Below the pieces are notes generated by a model, which was not told where the DNA came from, searched no databases, and saw only the letters and a list, made by a program, of their open reading frames with translations. 52,930 nt of DNA from Pseudomonas sp. ZH-FAD (GTDB lineage Bacteria; Pseudomonadota; Gammaproteobacteria; Pseudomonadales; Pseudomonadaceae), in the NCBI RefSeq assembly GCF_002803095.1, contig NZ_PGLR01000042.1:1-52930 (forward strand). Reading direction: 5' to 3'. A program made the translations under genes and the position numbers. Below, one piece after another: positions 16,304 through 25,034 of the stretch (position 1 is its first letter; every line of letters begins with the position of its first letter).

Positions 16304-16604
16304 GGTTCGAACCTGCTTCGGCTTCGGTGCCGCCATGCTTATCCATCATCTTCTCGTGCCCCATATCGTCATGGTTCATACCCTCATGATCCATGGCGCC
16401 ATGATCCATCTGATGGCCAGCGGCCTTGCCTTTCGATTGATCTGCAGGCTTGTCACTGGCGTCGGGCGCAGCCGACTCGGCAGCATGTTGTTCGTGCTCG
16501 CTGTGCCCCTCACCTGCCAATGACGTCGGCGCGTGCAGAACAGCCAAAAGACTGAACATCGCTGCGCTGCCAAACAGGGCATTACGCTTCATAAAAGTAC
16601 TCAT
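16293..16604 (-). CDS. Small Met/His-rich periplasmic copper-binding protein
   Basis: This 103-residue protein starts at ATG 16604, 7 bp after AGGAG. A signal peptide ends near SLA-GEG. The mature part is low-complexity and His/Met-rich (GHSEHEQHAAES, MDHGAMDHEGMNHDDMGH, GSNHDH). The repeats match those in CopA and CopB, which points to copper binding. It lies 12 bp after copA and overlaps the copB start by 11 bp. No named family is recognised. Confidence 0.75.
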   Translation of the reverse strand: MSTFMKRNALFGSAAMFSLLAVLHAPTSLAGEGHSEHEQHAAESAAPDASDKPADQSKGKAAGHQMDHGAMDHEGMNHDDMGHEKMMDKHGGTEAEAGSNHDH

Positions 16605-16616
16605 CAGAAATCTCCT

Positions 16617-18422
16617 TTACTCATCCACACGGACTTCACGGAACATGCCCATTTCCATGTGGAGCAACAGGTGGCAGTGATAGGCCCAACGCCCCAACGC
16701 ATCGGCGGTCACCCGATAGCTGCGCTTGGAACCTGGCGGCATGTCGATGGTGTGTTTACGCACCAGGAAATTGCCGTTCGCATCCTCCAGATCACTCCAC
16801 ATGCCATGAAGATGGATCGGGTGAGTCATCATGGTGTCGTTGACCAGCGTGATGCGAACACGCTCGCCGTACTTGAGGCGCAGAGGCTCGGCGTCAGAGA
16901 ACTTGATTCCATCGAAGGACCAGGAGAATTTCTCCATATGCCCGGTGAGGTGCAGCTCGATGGTGCGACTTGGCTCACGCCCGTCCGGATCAGGGAAGGT
17001 GCTGCGCAGGTCAGAGTAAGTCAGGACGCGCCGGCCGTTATCACGCAGGCCGATACCTGGGTCGTCCAGCTTGTGCGTCGGCGTCATGGTCTGCATGTCG
17101 ACCAAAGGATTGTTGGTCTCTGAGGCCGGGTGTGCCTGCATGTTGCCAGCCATGCCAGCCATGTTTGAATGATCCATTCCGGCCATCTGGCTGTGATCCA
17201 TACCAGCCATGCCACCCTGCATGCTGCCATGATCCATTCCCGCCATATTGCCCTGATCCATCCCGGCCATGCTCCCATGATCCATGCCGCCCATGCTGCC
17301 GTGGTCCATGCCCATGTCACCCATGGCAATCAGTGGGCGCGGGTCAGGGCTTGGTACCGGTGCACTCAACCCTTCCTGTACCGCAAGGGTGCCGCGCGCA
17401 TAGCCAGTGCGATCCATGGATTGTGCAAACACGGTATACGCCTGTTCGCTGTCTGGTTCGACGATCACGTCGTAGGTCTCGGCCACGGCGATACGGAACT
17501 CGTCGACGCTGACCGGTTTGACGTGCAGACCATCGGCCGCAACCACAGTCATCTTCAGGCCCGGGATGCGCACATCGAAATAGGTCATCGCCGAGGCGTT
17601 GATGAAGCGCAGGCGGATCTTTTCGCCTGGTTTGAATATGCCGGTCCAGTTGCCATTGGGTGCCTGGCCATTCATCAGGTAGGTGTAGGTGTAGCCACTG
17701 ACGTCAGCGAGATCCGTCGGGCTCATCTTCATCTCGGCCCACATCTTGCGATCGGCTACGGCGGCGGACCAACCCATCTCGCTTACGTCATCGATGAAGT
17801 CACCAACGGTGCGTTTGTGCTGGTTGTAGTAGTCCGACTGTTTCTTGAGCTTGGCCAGTACCCGCGTTGGATTTTCATCCGTCCAGTCGCTCAGCAACAC
17901 GACGTAATCACGGTCGTAACTGAAGGGCTCGGGCTCCTTGGCATCGATGACCAGCGCGCCGTATACGCCGACCTGCTCCTGCAGCCCCGAGTGACTGTGA
18001 TACCAGTAGGTACCGTTCTGGTTGACCTTGAACTTGTACTCATACATGCCGTCAGGGGCGATGCCATGGAAGCTCAGGCCAGGAACACCATCCATGTTCG
18101 CCGGCAGGATGATGCCGTGCCAATGGATGGAGGTGTCCTCCTTGAGGCGGTTGCGCACGCGCAATGTGACGGTATCGCCTTCGCGCCAACGAAGAATCGG
18201 CCCAGGGAGCGAGCCGTTGATGGTCATGGCCGTGCGCGCTGCGCCGGTGATGTTCACCGGGGTTTCACCGATGAATAGGTCGAATTCGTTACCAGTCAGT
18301 ACGTTGGGCTGGCCGGGGCTGTTCACCGCCCAGACCGGCGTGCGCCACAGGCCAAGTCCGCCGATAATACCGGTGGCTGCCAGGCCTTTGACGAAGGTGC
18401 GCCTTGTGGTTTTGCTTTGCAT
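16617..18422 (-). CDS. copA: CopA multicopper oxidase, copper resistance system
   Basis: This 601-residue periplasmic oxidase has a twin-arginine signal (TRRTFVKGLA). It carries all four multicopper ligand clusters: HWHG (about 99), WYHSHSG (about 140), HPIHLHG (about 535) and HCHLLLHMEMGM (about 585). An insertion of about 70 residues between cupredoxin domains (about 370-440) holds nine or so MDHGSM/MAGMDH-type repeats that bind copper. It oxidises and sequesters periplasmic Cu(I). It leads the leftward operon copA, Met-rich peptide, copB, cytochrome, copG, and has a CopR-like box 170 bp upstream. Confidence 0.95.
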   Translation of the reverse strand: MQSKTTRRTFVKGLAATGIIGGLGLWRTPVWAVNSPGQPNVLTGNEFDLFIGETPVNITGAARTAMTINGSLPGPILRWREGDTVTLRVRNRLKEDTSIHWHGIILPANMDGVPGLSFHGIAPDGMYEYKFKVNQNGTYWYHSHSGLQEQVGVYGALVIDAKEPEPFSYDRDYVVLLSDWTDENPTRVLAKLKKQSDYYNQHKRTVGDFIDDVSEMGWSAAVADRKMWAEMKMSPTDLADVSGYTYTYLMNGQAPNGNWTGIFKPGEKIRLRFINASAMTYFDVRIPGLKMTVVAADGLHVKPVSVDEFRIAVAETYDVIVEPDSEQAYTVFAQSMDRTGYARGTLAVQEGLSAPVPSPDPRPLIAMGDMGMDHGSMGGMDHGSMAGMDQGNMAGMDHGSMQGGMAGMDHSQMAGMDHSNMAGMAGNMQAHPASETNNPLVDMQTMTPTHKLDDPGIGLRDNGRRVLTYSDLRSTFPDPDGREPSRTIELHLTGHMEKFSWSFDGIKFSDAEPLRLKYGERVRITLVNDTMMTHPIHLHGMWSDLEDANGNFLVRKHTIDMPPGSKRSYRVTADALGRWAYHCHLLLHMEMGMFREVRVDE

Positions 18423-18590
18423 GCCGTTTTGTCCAATCCGTCAAATGAGCCGGTGATGGTGTGCCCGGTCTCGGGTTCATGGCTGCTTCAATGTCGGGGA
18501 TTTACCCCTCAACTTTCCACGTCGGTGCATTGCACAATGCCTTACCGACGATGAGCAGTATGAAACTGCCATATCCCAACCATCCGGGTG

Positions 18591-18606
18591 ATTACATTTC
18601 TGTAAG
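18591..18606. promoter_or_regulatory. CopR-like box upstream of copA
   Basis: ATTAC-ATTTC-TGTAAG: a TTAC-N6-GTAA inverted repeat, 10 bp from the stop of the PtrA-like gene and 169 bp before the copA ATG. Confidence 0.6.
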
Positions 18607-18616
18607 GTAGATGACT

Positions 18617-18823
18617 TCAGCAGTTGGTGTGCTCTGCTTGCTCGGTTGGACTGCTGGCTACAGGAGCCTCAACTTTCTGCTGCTGGGCCACCCGGTAGGC
18701 CTCCAGAGACGTCTGGCGTGCCTGCTCCATGCGCGCGAAGGTTCGGTCAGCACCACCTTCAGCCATTGCCAAGCTGGAGATGCTCAGAGCAGTAACTACA
18801 AGCAGAGCTTTGATCGATTTCAT
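18617..18823 (-). CDS. PtrA-like small copper-inducible periplasmic protein
   Basis: This 68-residue protein starts at ATG 18823 (MKSIKALLVV), preceded by GAGGAA. A signal peptide ends SLAMA-EGG, followed by AEGGADRTFARMEQARQ, the N-terminal PtrA signature of Pseudomonas. The rest is short, with one C-terminal Cys (HTNC). PtrA in P. aeruginosa is copper-induced and was described as a type III secretion repressor, though the family is periplasmic. An exact CopR consensus site lies 106 bp upstream. Confidence 0.8.
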   Translation of the reverse strand: MKSIKALLVVTALSISSLAMAEGGADRTFARMEQARQTSLEAYRVAQQQKVEAPVASSPTEQAEHTNC

Positions 18824-18928
18824 TTTGGGTATTCCTCGTAAGTTAAGTGGTCCCTGCAACTGCAGAGGCCGAGCTTTAGGCTCGATGTCACGTTAACTAA
18901 GAGGGCCTGTCAGCAACCTGAGCCGAAC

Positions 18929-18944
18929 ATTACAGTTCTGTCAG
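18929..18944. promoter_or_regulatory. CopR-like box upstream of the PtrA-like gene
   Basis: ATTAC-AGTTC-TGTCAG is an exact inverse of the CTGACA-N5-GTAAT consensus, the best match in the window. The 290-bp gap 18824-19113 otherwise shows no gene; it also carries the promoter of bufA on the other strand. Confidence 0.65.
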
Positions 18945-19113
18945 GTTGCTATTTCTTTCTTGTAGCCCATCCAGAAGGCTCGGTACTGTCTTTCATGCCC
19001 TCATAAAGCCTTGCGAATTTCTTGAGAGGGCATGCTCGGCAGCGATGCCTAAGCTACTCAGGGTCATTCGCACCCGCGGATAAGACCACCAACAATTAAG
19101 AGAGATTGTCACT

Positions 19114-19374
19114 ATGTCGAATAAATCCAACGTCGCTACCGGTGCCGCTCTGGCTCTCGTGGCCGCCAGCCTGTTTGCTACCCTGCCTGTCCAGGCCGCC
19201 CAGGACACCAAAGCAGCTGAAGTGAAGTGCTTCGGCGTCAACGGTTGCAAGGGCCAGAACGACTGCATGACCGCCAAAAATGCCTGCAAAGGCCAGGGAG
19301 AATGCAAAGGCCAGGGCTTCAAGCTGATGACTCAGGCCAAGTGCGATGAGGCCGGTGGCAAGACCAGCGAATAA
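19114..19374 (+). CDS. bufA: BufA2-type bufferin precursor (periplasmic metallophore)
   Basis: This 86-residue precursor has an N-terminal signal peptide (cleavage near VQA-AQD) and a mature part with six regularly spaced cysteines: KCFGVNGCKG, NDCMTAKNACKG, GECKGQGF, QAKCDEAGG. This matches the bufferin family, whose Cys residues are modified to thio-oxazole-type groups that chelate copper. The modifying enzyme (MNIO) and partner follow directly. Confidence 0.9.
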   Translation: MSNKSNVATGAALALVAASLFATLPVQAAQDTKAAEVKCFGVNGCKGQNDCMTAKNACKGQGECKGQGFKLMTQAKCDEAGGKTSE

Positions 19375-19418
19375 TGCCGTTGCGGGGAGTGCCTGCCACT
19401 CCCCTGCTGGAGTCTTGA

Positions 19419-20255
19419 ATGAGTAAGCGCAAAACACTGGGTTTCGGTCTTGGCCTTCGCAGTGAGTATTACCAGCAGATTCTTGAACAGCGACCTGCGG
19501 TCGACTGGTTTGAGATCATTTCCGAGAATTACCTGGTGGGCGGTGGCAAGGCCCTCTACTTTCTCGATGCGATTGGCGAGCAATACCCGTTGGTGATGCA
19601 CGGAGTATCGCTGTCGATCGGCGGTTCGCATAACCTGGACATGGGCTACCTACGACAGCTCAAGCAACTGGCGGACCGGGTACAGCCCCAGTGGGTTTCC
19701 GACCACTTGTGCTGGAGTCGCGGCAACGCCCATCAACTCCACGACCTGCTGCCGCTGCCGTTTACCCAAGAAAGCCTGCTGCATGTCGCCGCGCGGGTGC
19801 GTCTAGTGCAGGATGTTCTGGAACGTCCCATTGTGCTGGAGAACGTTTCTTCTTACGTACAGTGGAAGACGTCCAGCATGAGCGAATCGCAGTTTCTCTC
19901 GGAACTGAGTTTCCTGACCGGTTGCGAATTGCTCCTTGACGTGAACAACGTCTACGTCAGCGCACGAAATCAGGATTTCGACCCATGGCAGTTCATCTTG
20001 GAATTGCCGCACGATCGGATTCGTCAAATTCACCTGGCCGGGCATAGCGATTACGGGCAATACCTCATCGACACCCACGACCAGCCCATCGCTGACCCGG
20101 TTTGGGCGCTCTACAGCAAGACTTTGAGCTACTTGGGTCCAACGTCGACGTTGATCGAGCGGGATGATCATTTTCCACCGTTCGAGGATCTGTTATCCGA
20201 GTTGGAGCATGCCCGAGCTATCGCCAATGGCGTGATATCGAGGGCAACCCTTTGA
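19419..20255 (+). CDS. bufB: MNIO (DUF692) family bufferin maturase
   Basis: This 278-residue TIM-barrel protein of the DUF692 multinuclear non-haem iron family has GFGLGLRSEYYQQ at the start, WFEIISENYL, VMHGVSLSIGG, PIVLENVSSY, LLLDVNNVYVSA, and QIHLAGHSDYGQ. The conserved His/Glu/Asp positions bind the iron cluster. It oxidises Cys residues of the bufferin precursor. It starts 44 bp after bufA and overlaps bufC by 4 bp. Confidence 0.93.
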   Translation: MSKRKTLGFGLGLRSEYYQQILEQRPAVDWFEIISENYLVGGGKALYFLDAIGEQYPLVMHGVSLSIGGSHNLDMGYLRQLKQLADRVQPQWVSDHLCWSRGNAHQLHDLLPLPFTQESLLHVAARVRLVQDVLERPIVLENVSSYVQWKTSSMSESQFLSELSFLTGCELLLDVNNVYVSARNQDFDPWQFILELPHDRIRQIHLAGHSDYGQYLIDTHDQPIADPVWALYSKTLSYLGPTSTLIERDDHFPPFEDLLSELEHARAIANGVISRATL

Positions 20256-21043
20256 GCCTAAGCGCCTTACAGACTGCATTTGAAACTTACCTGACAGATG
20301 GTGCCCTGCCCTCCAACGAGCTTTTGGAGCAAGTCCGGGGTTGCACTGCGCTGAGTGCCCTCGAAGGCCTGCGGATCTACCATAACGCCTATCGCTCGCG
20401 CCTGCTGGCGGTGCTGCGCGAGGATTTCCCGGCGCTGCAGCAATGGCTGGGAGAAGAGTCGTTCGAGCAACTCGCACTGGCCTATATCGCCGCCTGGCCA
20501 CCGCGGCATTTCAGCATTCGCTGGCTGGGTGAAAAGCTGCCCGAGTTCATTCGCAGCTACATTGCGGAACCTCAACTTTCACCGATACGCGAACTCGCGG
20601 AGCTGGAGTGGGCTTTTACACTGGCTTTCGATGCTCAGGATGTCGAAGCGCTTTCACTGCAGGCCATCAGTGAGTTTTCGGCTGAAGACTGGGTTTCATT
20701 CAGGGTTTCCCTGACTCCATCTGCCAGATGGCTGCGATTGCAGTACAACACCCTGGCGCTGTGGAAGGCTGCCAAGTCTGGGGATCTGCTTCCCGTTGCC
20801 ACCCAACCAGCCGGGAATCGAGACTGTCTGGTCTGGCGTCATAACCTCGTATGCCAGTACCGAAGCCTGGAGCCAGAAGAGGCGTCAGCATTGCGGTTTT
20901 TCGTCGAGGGTGGATCGTTCGCCGAACTCTGCGAGTCATTGAGCGCAACACATGGAGAGCAAGCCCCCCTGCAGGCCGCAACTTGGTTGAAATTGTGGGT
21001 CAACGAAGGTTTGCTAAAGCTCAGGGCAACTATTCACGAATGA
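20252..21043 (+). CDS. bufC: BufC/HvfC-type partner protein (DUF2063)
   Basis: This 263-residue protein starts at TTG 20252, overlapping the bufB stop (TTGA), so it is coupled to it. The N-terminal DUF2063 region (LSALQTAFETYLTDG, LRIYHNAYRSRLLAVLREDF) is followed by a C-terminal winged-helix-like part. In MNIO systems this partner presents the precursor peptide to the enzyme. The N-terminal annotation of DNA binding for this family is now thought misleading. Confidence 0.88.
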   Translation: MSLSALQTAFETYLTDGALPSNELLEQVRGCTALSALEGLRIYHNAYRSRLLAVLREDFPALQQWLGEESFEQLALAYIAAWPPRHFSIRWLGEKLPEFIRSYIAEPQLSPIRELAELEWAFTLAFDAQDVEALSLQAISEFSAEDWVSFRVSLTPSARWLRLQYNTLALWKAAKSGDLLPVATQPAGNRDCLVWRHNLVCQYRSLEPEEASALRFFVEGGSFAELCESLSATHGEQAPLQAATWLKLWVNEGLLKLRATIHE

Positions 21044-21094
21044 CCCGGAACCTATAGGCTAGCGGCTTCTCTTTGGCCACTCCCGAGCGCGTCT

Positions 21095-21409
21095 ATGACA
21101 CACCGCATCATTCATTTCAAACAGCAAGCCTTGCTGGACCCAGAGACTTACCAGGCGATGCTGGCCGACGGCGTCGGTCATTGGGAGGCGCTTGTAGGAA
21201 AAGTCGTCGGAATAGAAGACGAGAAAAGCCACGAGTTCGCCGCATTGAAAAGCCTGTTCAAGCGAAAGCGCTACTCCTATGACACGCTGGAAATGCGCGA
21301 GCCAGGCGATCACTCAAACTGGCTTCGCGGCCGAGATGGGGATGAAGGTATTACTAACGAGGTCACCAGTATTCACGGGCTGAAAGAGCTCTCAGAACTG
21401 GAGATTTAG
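21095..21409 (+). CDS. Conserved-looking hypothetical protein downstream of bufABC
   Basis: A 104-residue soluble, charged protein (MTHRIIHFKQQALLDPETYQ). It has no signal peptide, membrane segment or recognised motif. It is 51 bp after bufC on the same strand and may be co-transcribed. The ribosome-binding site is weak. I do not recognise the family. Confidence 0.6.
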   Translation: MTHRIIHFKQQALLDPETYQAMLADGVGHWEALVGKVVGIEDEKSHEFAALKSLFKRKRYSYDTLEMREPGDHSNWLRGRDGDEGITNEVTSIHGLKELSELEI

Positions 21410-21428
21410 TCGGTCGGCAGGCCAGCGC

Positions 21429-21629
21429 TCAAGCGCTGACCTGGGCCGCATAACCAAGCTCCTGGATGAGTTCGCGGATCGATTCGGCACTTTCTGTGCT
21501 CTCTACAGTGACCTTGCCGGCTGCCCGATCCACCTCTACGCGTGCGTCCTGATCCAGCGTCTGGATGGCCTTCGTGATTTTGCTGACGCAACTGCCACAA
21601 CCCATACCCGAAACATTCAGGCTGAACAT
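21429..21629 (-). CDS. copZ: CopZ-like copper chaperone (HMA domain)
   Basis: This 66-residue single-domain protein starts at ATG 21629 (MFSLNVSGMGCGSCVSKI). The GMGCGSC motif carries the CxxC-type Cu(I) site (Cys11, Cys14), and a typical beta-alpha-beta-beta-alpha-beta pattern follows. The longer frame to 21770 passes through the promoter and is rejected. It is a cytoplasmic chaperone that hands Cu(I) to the P-type ATPase. A CueR-type promoter lies 45 bp upstream. Confidence 0.9.
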   Translation of the reverse strand: MFSLNVSGMGCGSCVSKITKAIQTLDQDARVEVDRAAGKVTVESTESAESIRELIQELGYAAQVSA

Positions 21630-21673
21630 CTCTCTCACCTCATTTCGTCCGCGGCTCAAGTTACCGCACAGAC

Positions 21674-21704
21674 AGCATCGACCTTGACACGATGGCAAGG
21701 TCAA
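21674..21704 (-). promoter_or_regulatory. CueR-type (MerR-family) promoter for copZ
   Basis: Minus strand -35 TTGACC (21704-21699) and -10 GATGCT (21679-21674) are separated by 19 bp. The dyad is ACCTTGCCATCGTGTCAAGGT. This is the CueR-style layout and sequence. No cueR gene is visible in the window, so the activator must act from elsewhere. Confidence 0.75.
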
Positions 21705-21727
21705 GTGCGCAAACGCAACAATAAGGC

Positions 21728-23155
21728 TCAGCCGTTGTTCACAGGCATCAGGATGGGGTTCGATGAACACACCACTACGTGCCTTGCGCCCCTCGTCAGG
21801 GCGACATACAGATTCTGAGCGGTCATAAGTTCAGGATGCAGAACAACCGAGACATCCGCCTCGAGCCCCTTGAGAAGTAATGTGCTGCCTACCGAGCGTC
21901 TTGCGATGGAGCGGGCAAGGTGTCGATTGCGTTCTCGCGCTTGAATGGCTGCACTCAGAAAGTCGGCTGTACCTCCCGCCACAGCTTGCATAGCGGACCG
22001 GCAGCAGTGCAGAACTTCCGGTCGGTACACCCGTGCCCCCGGCTGTTCGGCGAGGGCGTTGAGCACAAGGAGTGCTCGCTGCAGTGTTGGCTCCCCGACG
22101 AATGCGACGGCCTCGGCCTCGGCCGGGGTCGGTGGCGTTCGGGCACGTCCTGTGCGCAGAGACTCCACACGCGTTCGCAGGTTTGCTGCACCTACCCCCG
22201 TCATCACGCTTGAAGCAAATTCCGCAAGTTGTGCCAGAGCATTGGCACCCTGCAGGTTAAAGTTCCTGGCGAAGTTGACGAGGTCCCTTAGGTCGACGGC
22301 TTCGACGGCCATGGCGCCGGGTGTCTGGCTCGTGAGCTGATGGCGACCTTGCACGTTGATGGAGTCCCCGATGATGAGGACGCTGCCCCGAGCGTTGGGT
22401 GACTCGGTTCTCGCGGCCACCAGCCGCTGCTGGACTTCGGTCCCGGCGTTGAGCTGCACCCAGCGCACTTCTGCCGGAGCCGTGCGCAGGTCCACCGGCT
22501 GGCCAGCTTGAAGTTGTTGCCGTATGGCGAGCAGCCACTGCCCAAGGTTCTCAGCTCCGGCCAGCCGCCAGCGCCAGGGTATCCTCAGCTCTCCCGCCGC
22601 GGGGAACAGGGGCTGCACCTCATTCGCCCAATGCACTAGTCGATTGCCACGGAAGTCGAAGATGGCTTGCATTGGGTCACCGAGCACGCAGGTTGGTAGC
22701 ACCTGGGCCAAACCTGACACGATGGCGTGCTGGACGACGTTGCAGTCCTGGTATTCGTCGACAAGCAAGCGCGCGTAAGTGGCACGGAGAGGCTGAGCAA
22801 GGTGGCCTGCCTGCAGTAACAGCATGGCGGCGTGCCGAATTGCCGGGTAGTCGGTGTTGGGCTGGTGGAGCTGTAAGATCTGTGGGTTATGGCCGCTTCG
22901 CGCTGGGAACTTAGCGATGAGGCGCATCGAGAATCCATCAATGGTGGAGACTCGATATGCGGAGTTAGGAACGCCGGCTCGTCTCAGGCGTGCCCGTAAG
23001 GCCGCAACGCCTGCGTTCGTGTGCGTTAGTACGAGTATGGGTTTGCTCTGCCTATGCGCGATGAGCGTCTCGGCAATCAATTGCGTTTTTCCACAACCTG
23101 CGGGGGCTGTTATGGAGCCACGCTCAATAGCGAAAAGATCGATCTCAAGGGGCAC
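21728..23155 (-). CDS. gajB: Gabija GajB: UvrD-like helicase
   Basis: The frame is open from 23239. The likely start is GTG at 23155 (VPLEIDLFAIERG), overlapping the last codons of gajA, for 475 residues; that length fits GajB. It has a superfamily 1 helicase N-terminal Walker A (ITAPAGCGKTQ), motif Ia (LTHTNAGVAALRARL), motif II (LLVDEYQDCN), motif III (VLGDPMQAIFDF), and a C-terminal UvrD motif VI-like segment (YVALTRGARHVVV). GajB senses free DNA ends or nucleotides and activates GajA in known Gabija systems. Confidence 0.87.
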   Translation of the reverse strand: MPLEIDLFAIERGSITAPAGCGKTQLIAETLIAHRQSKPILVLTHTNAGVAALRARLRRAGVPNSAYRVSTIDGFSMRLIAKFPARSGHNPQILQLHQPNTDYPAIRHAAMLLLQAGHLAQPLRATYARLLVDEYQDCNVVQHAIVSGLAQVLPTCVLGDPMQAIFDFRGNRLVHWANEVQPLFPAAGELRIPWRWRLAGAENLGQWLLAIRQQLQAGQPVDLRTAPAEVRWVQLNAGTEVQQRLVAARTESPNARGSVLIIGDSINVQGRHQLTSQTPGAMAVEAVDLRDLVNFARNFNLQGANALAQLAEFASSVMTGVGAANLRTRVESLRTGRARTPPTPAEAEAVAFVGEPTLQRALLVLNALAEQPGARVYRPEVLHCCRSAMQAVAGGTADFLSAAIQARERNRHLARSIARRSVGSTLLLKGLEADVSVVLHPELMTAQNLYVALTRGARHVVVCSSNPILMPVNNG

Positions 23156-24872
23156 TTGTAAACGTCCAGAGCTGATTCGTGACTGCCATGAAGCCCGGGT
23201 CGGCGTTCTGTAGAGACGGGCCGACGATGTCCCTTGCAACCTCCTGATAGGTTGTCAACGACTTGAACCACCCGCTGTTGCGGATACGAGATGCAGCTCC
23301 CAAAAGCTCTCGCGTCGCGGGCAAGTAGCCCTGAATAAGTCTTTCAGCTTTGATGTCATGTAGTGTCACACGTCCTTGGGACTTCGTCTGGATGTGCGTA
23401 TTCATCAGCTCTGCACCCACTATTGTTTCGGCTTTCGCCAGAAGTGCATCGAGTGCTTGGTCACTGAGATGGCGGAAGATCTCGTCCTCCAGAGTGAGAC
23501 CTGGTCGCCATGTCAGAATTTGTCCGCCTGCGGCCAAGAATGCTTCAGGTAGCCCTGCGGTCGAAGGTTTGTCGGCGTCTACAAAAACCATCACGCGATA
23601 GCCTAGGTTCTGAAGTGCCGTTCCACGGATAAGACTGTTATCGGGACTTCCCCCGCCGGCGTCCACATAAGCGCCACCATGAGCCAGGAATGAGGTAGCG
23701 CCAAGGCTGCCCCACCATTGGTCAAGGCCACGCGCGAAGCCAACCTCGCTGGCACCCTCGCAAACGATAATGGATTTGGCGAGGAATGCCTCTGGGTCCT
23801 TCCGAAGGGTACTTTGTACTTCGTTGGCCTCCCCTGCCGCCATAACGCTGTGGCGTTGAGGCCCAGACCGAACAACGAATAACTGGCTGCCGGACAATTC
23901 GCGCAGCGCGACCGGTGAGTGAGTCGTCATGAAGACCTGCAGCGGAGCGGCAGCGTCCTTTGCTCCCAGGGAGTCCAAGAATCGCATGAGCCGATGAGGT
24001 TCAAGCCCATATTCCACCTCATCGACAAGAGCAATTGGCGCGGCGCTAGCTGCAGCTCTTTGCAACCCTGCCACTAGCAATCGCGACGAGCCCGTGCCAA
24101 GGGAGCGAAGGGGAATGCCTGTGTCGCTGTGCAGCGCGATCGCACCCTCGCCAATCGACACAGAATGTGCGTCAAGGAGTGCTTGTGGCATCGCTCCAAC
24201 AGAAACCCCAAGATGCTGAGCCGTGCGTTGCACCACCTCAAGCGTCTGAGTTAGATGTCCGGCGGCTTGATTGCCAAAGTTCGCTCTTGCTTGCCTCGCG
24301 GCGCGCGCAAGTTCGGCACCTAGCTCTGCACGCTCGTCAGTAAGTCGATTGAGCACTGAGCCACGACTCCACGACAAGTTCGAACTCGCAAAGCTGCCGA
24401 TACGGGCGGGTGCTAGTGCCGCTCGTTCCTTCCAGGGAAGAGTGCGTTCGAGTTGCTGCTGCTCCGCACGCTCAGAAAAAAGTGTCCAGGTAGGTTCCAA
24501 ATCGGCACCAACTTGCAGAAGCAAGGTGATAACGGTCTCCAGCCCCGCTCGCGGTTCGTCTTCGACTTCTCCCGTTCCTGGATTGAATCCACGCAAGAAC
24601 TCGCCGTAAACATCGATATCCATCAGCGATACCGGCAAATCGCCAAGCGTCACACTGATGGTGATGGGTGTTTCGACGTTCAGAGCGAAGAAGTCCATGT
24701 CGCCGAACGTGCCGCCCCGGCGGGCACCGACGCAAAGGTCAATCGCATCTAGAATGCTGGACTTTCCACTATCGCCAGGACCTATGAGGCAGTTAATTCC
24801 TGGGGCCGGCACCCAGTCGAGCGCCTGGATAGATCGGAAGTTGCTGATAATCAGTCTGCGAATGCGGGCCAC
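23145..24872 (-). CDS. gajA: Gabija GajA: OLD-family ATPase/TOPRIM nuclease
   Basis: This 575-residue protein is close to the length of Bacillus GajA. The ABC-type ATPase half has Walker A GPGDSGKS (31-38), a signature-like LGTGSSRLLVAGL (258-270), Walker B ALVDEVEYGLEPH (281-293) and an H-loop TTHSP (316-320). The TOPRIM half has Glu372 in IIVCEGASE and the DxD motif VFVDADKP (D432, D434). It cleaves phage DNA when nucleotides are depleted in characterised systems. The adjacent UvrD-like gene makes the Gabija call firm. The 162-bp gap upstream (24873-25034) presumably holds the promoter. Confidence 0.88.
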   Translation of the reverse strand: MARIRRLIISNFRSIQALDWVPAPGINCLIGPGDSGKSSILDAIDLCVGARRGGTFGDMDFFALNVETPITISVTLGDLPVSLMDIDVYGEFLRGFNPGTGEVEDEPRAGLETVITLLLQVGADLEPTWTLFSERAEQQQLERTLPWKERAALAPARIGSFASSNLSWSRGSVLNRLTDERAELGAELARAARQARANFGNQAAGHLTQTLEVVQRTAQHLGVSVGAMPQALLDAHSVSIGEGAIALHSDTGIPLRSLGTGSSRLLVAGLQRAAASAAPIALVDEVEYGLEPHRLMRFLDSLGAKDAAAPLQVFMTTHSPVALRELSGSQLFVVRSGPQRHSVMAAGEANEVQSTLRKDPEAFLAKSIIVCEGASEVGFARGLDQWWGSLGATSFLAHGGAYVDAGGGSPDNSLIRGTALQNLGYRVMVFVDADKPSTAGLPEAFLAAGGQILTWRPGLTLEDEIFRHLSDQALDALLAKAETIVGAELMNTHIQTKSQGRVTLHDIKAERLIQGYLPATRELLGAASRIRNSGWFKSLTTYQEVARDIVGPSLQNADPGFMAVTNQLWTFTSAP

Positions 24873-25034
24873 GGAGAGTCCTCATGGGTTAACGACGACC
24901 AGTCTCCTACCCGCAGCGGCAACAGTCCATAGAACGTCACCTCGTCACTATGTGTTGCGACAGAGGAAACTACCGTACGGCATTTTCCGGTCAGATGCGC
25001 TTCTGAATAATCACATGGTCGGTGGTATGGAAGC

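Noticed and set aside
17169..18278. 369-codon open frame on the plus strand opposite copA
   Set aside because: It is a mirror of the copA coding sequence (His-rich translation of the Met/His repeats). No ribosome-binding site or family match was seen.
21728..24872. PARIS or retron-type ATPase-TOPRIM pair
   Set aside because: The partner gene is a UvrD-like helicase with complete motifs, which fits Gabija and not PARIS (AriA/AriB), and no reverse transcriptase is present.
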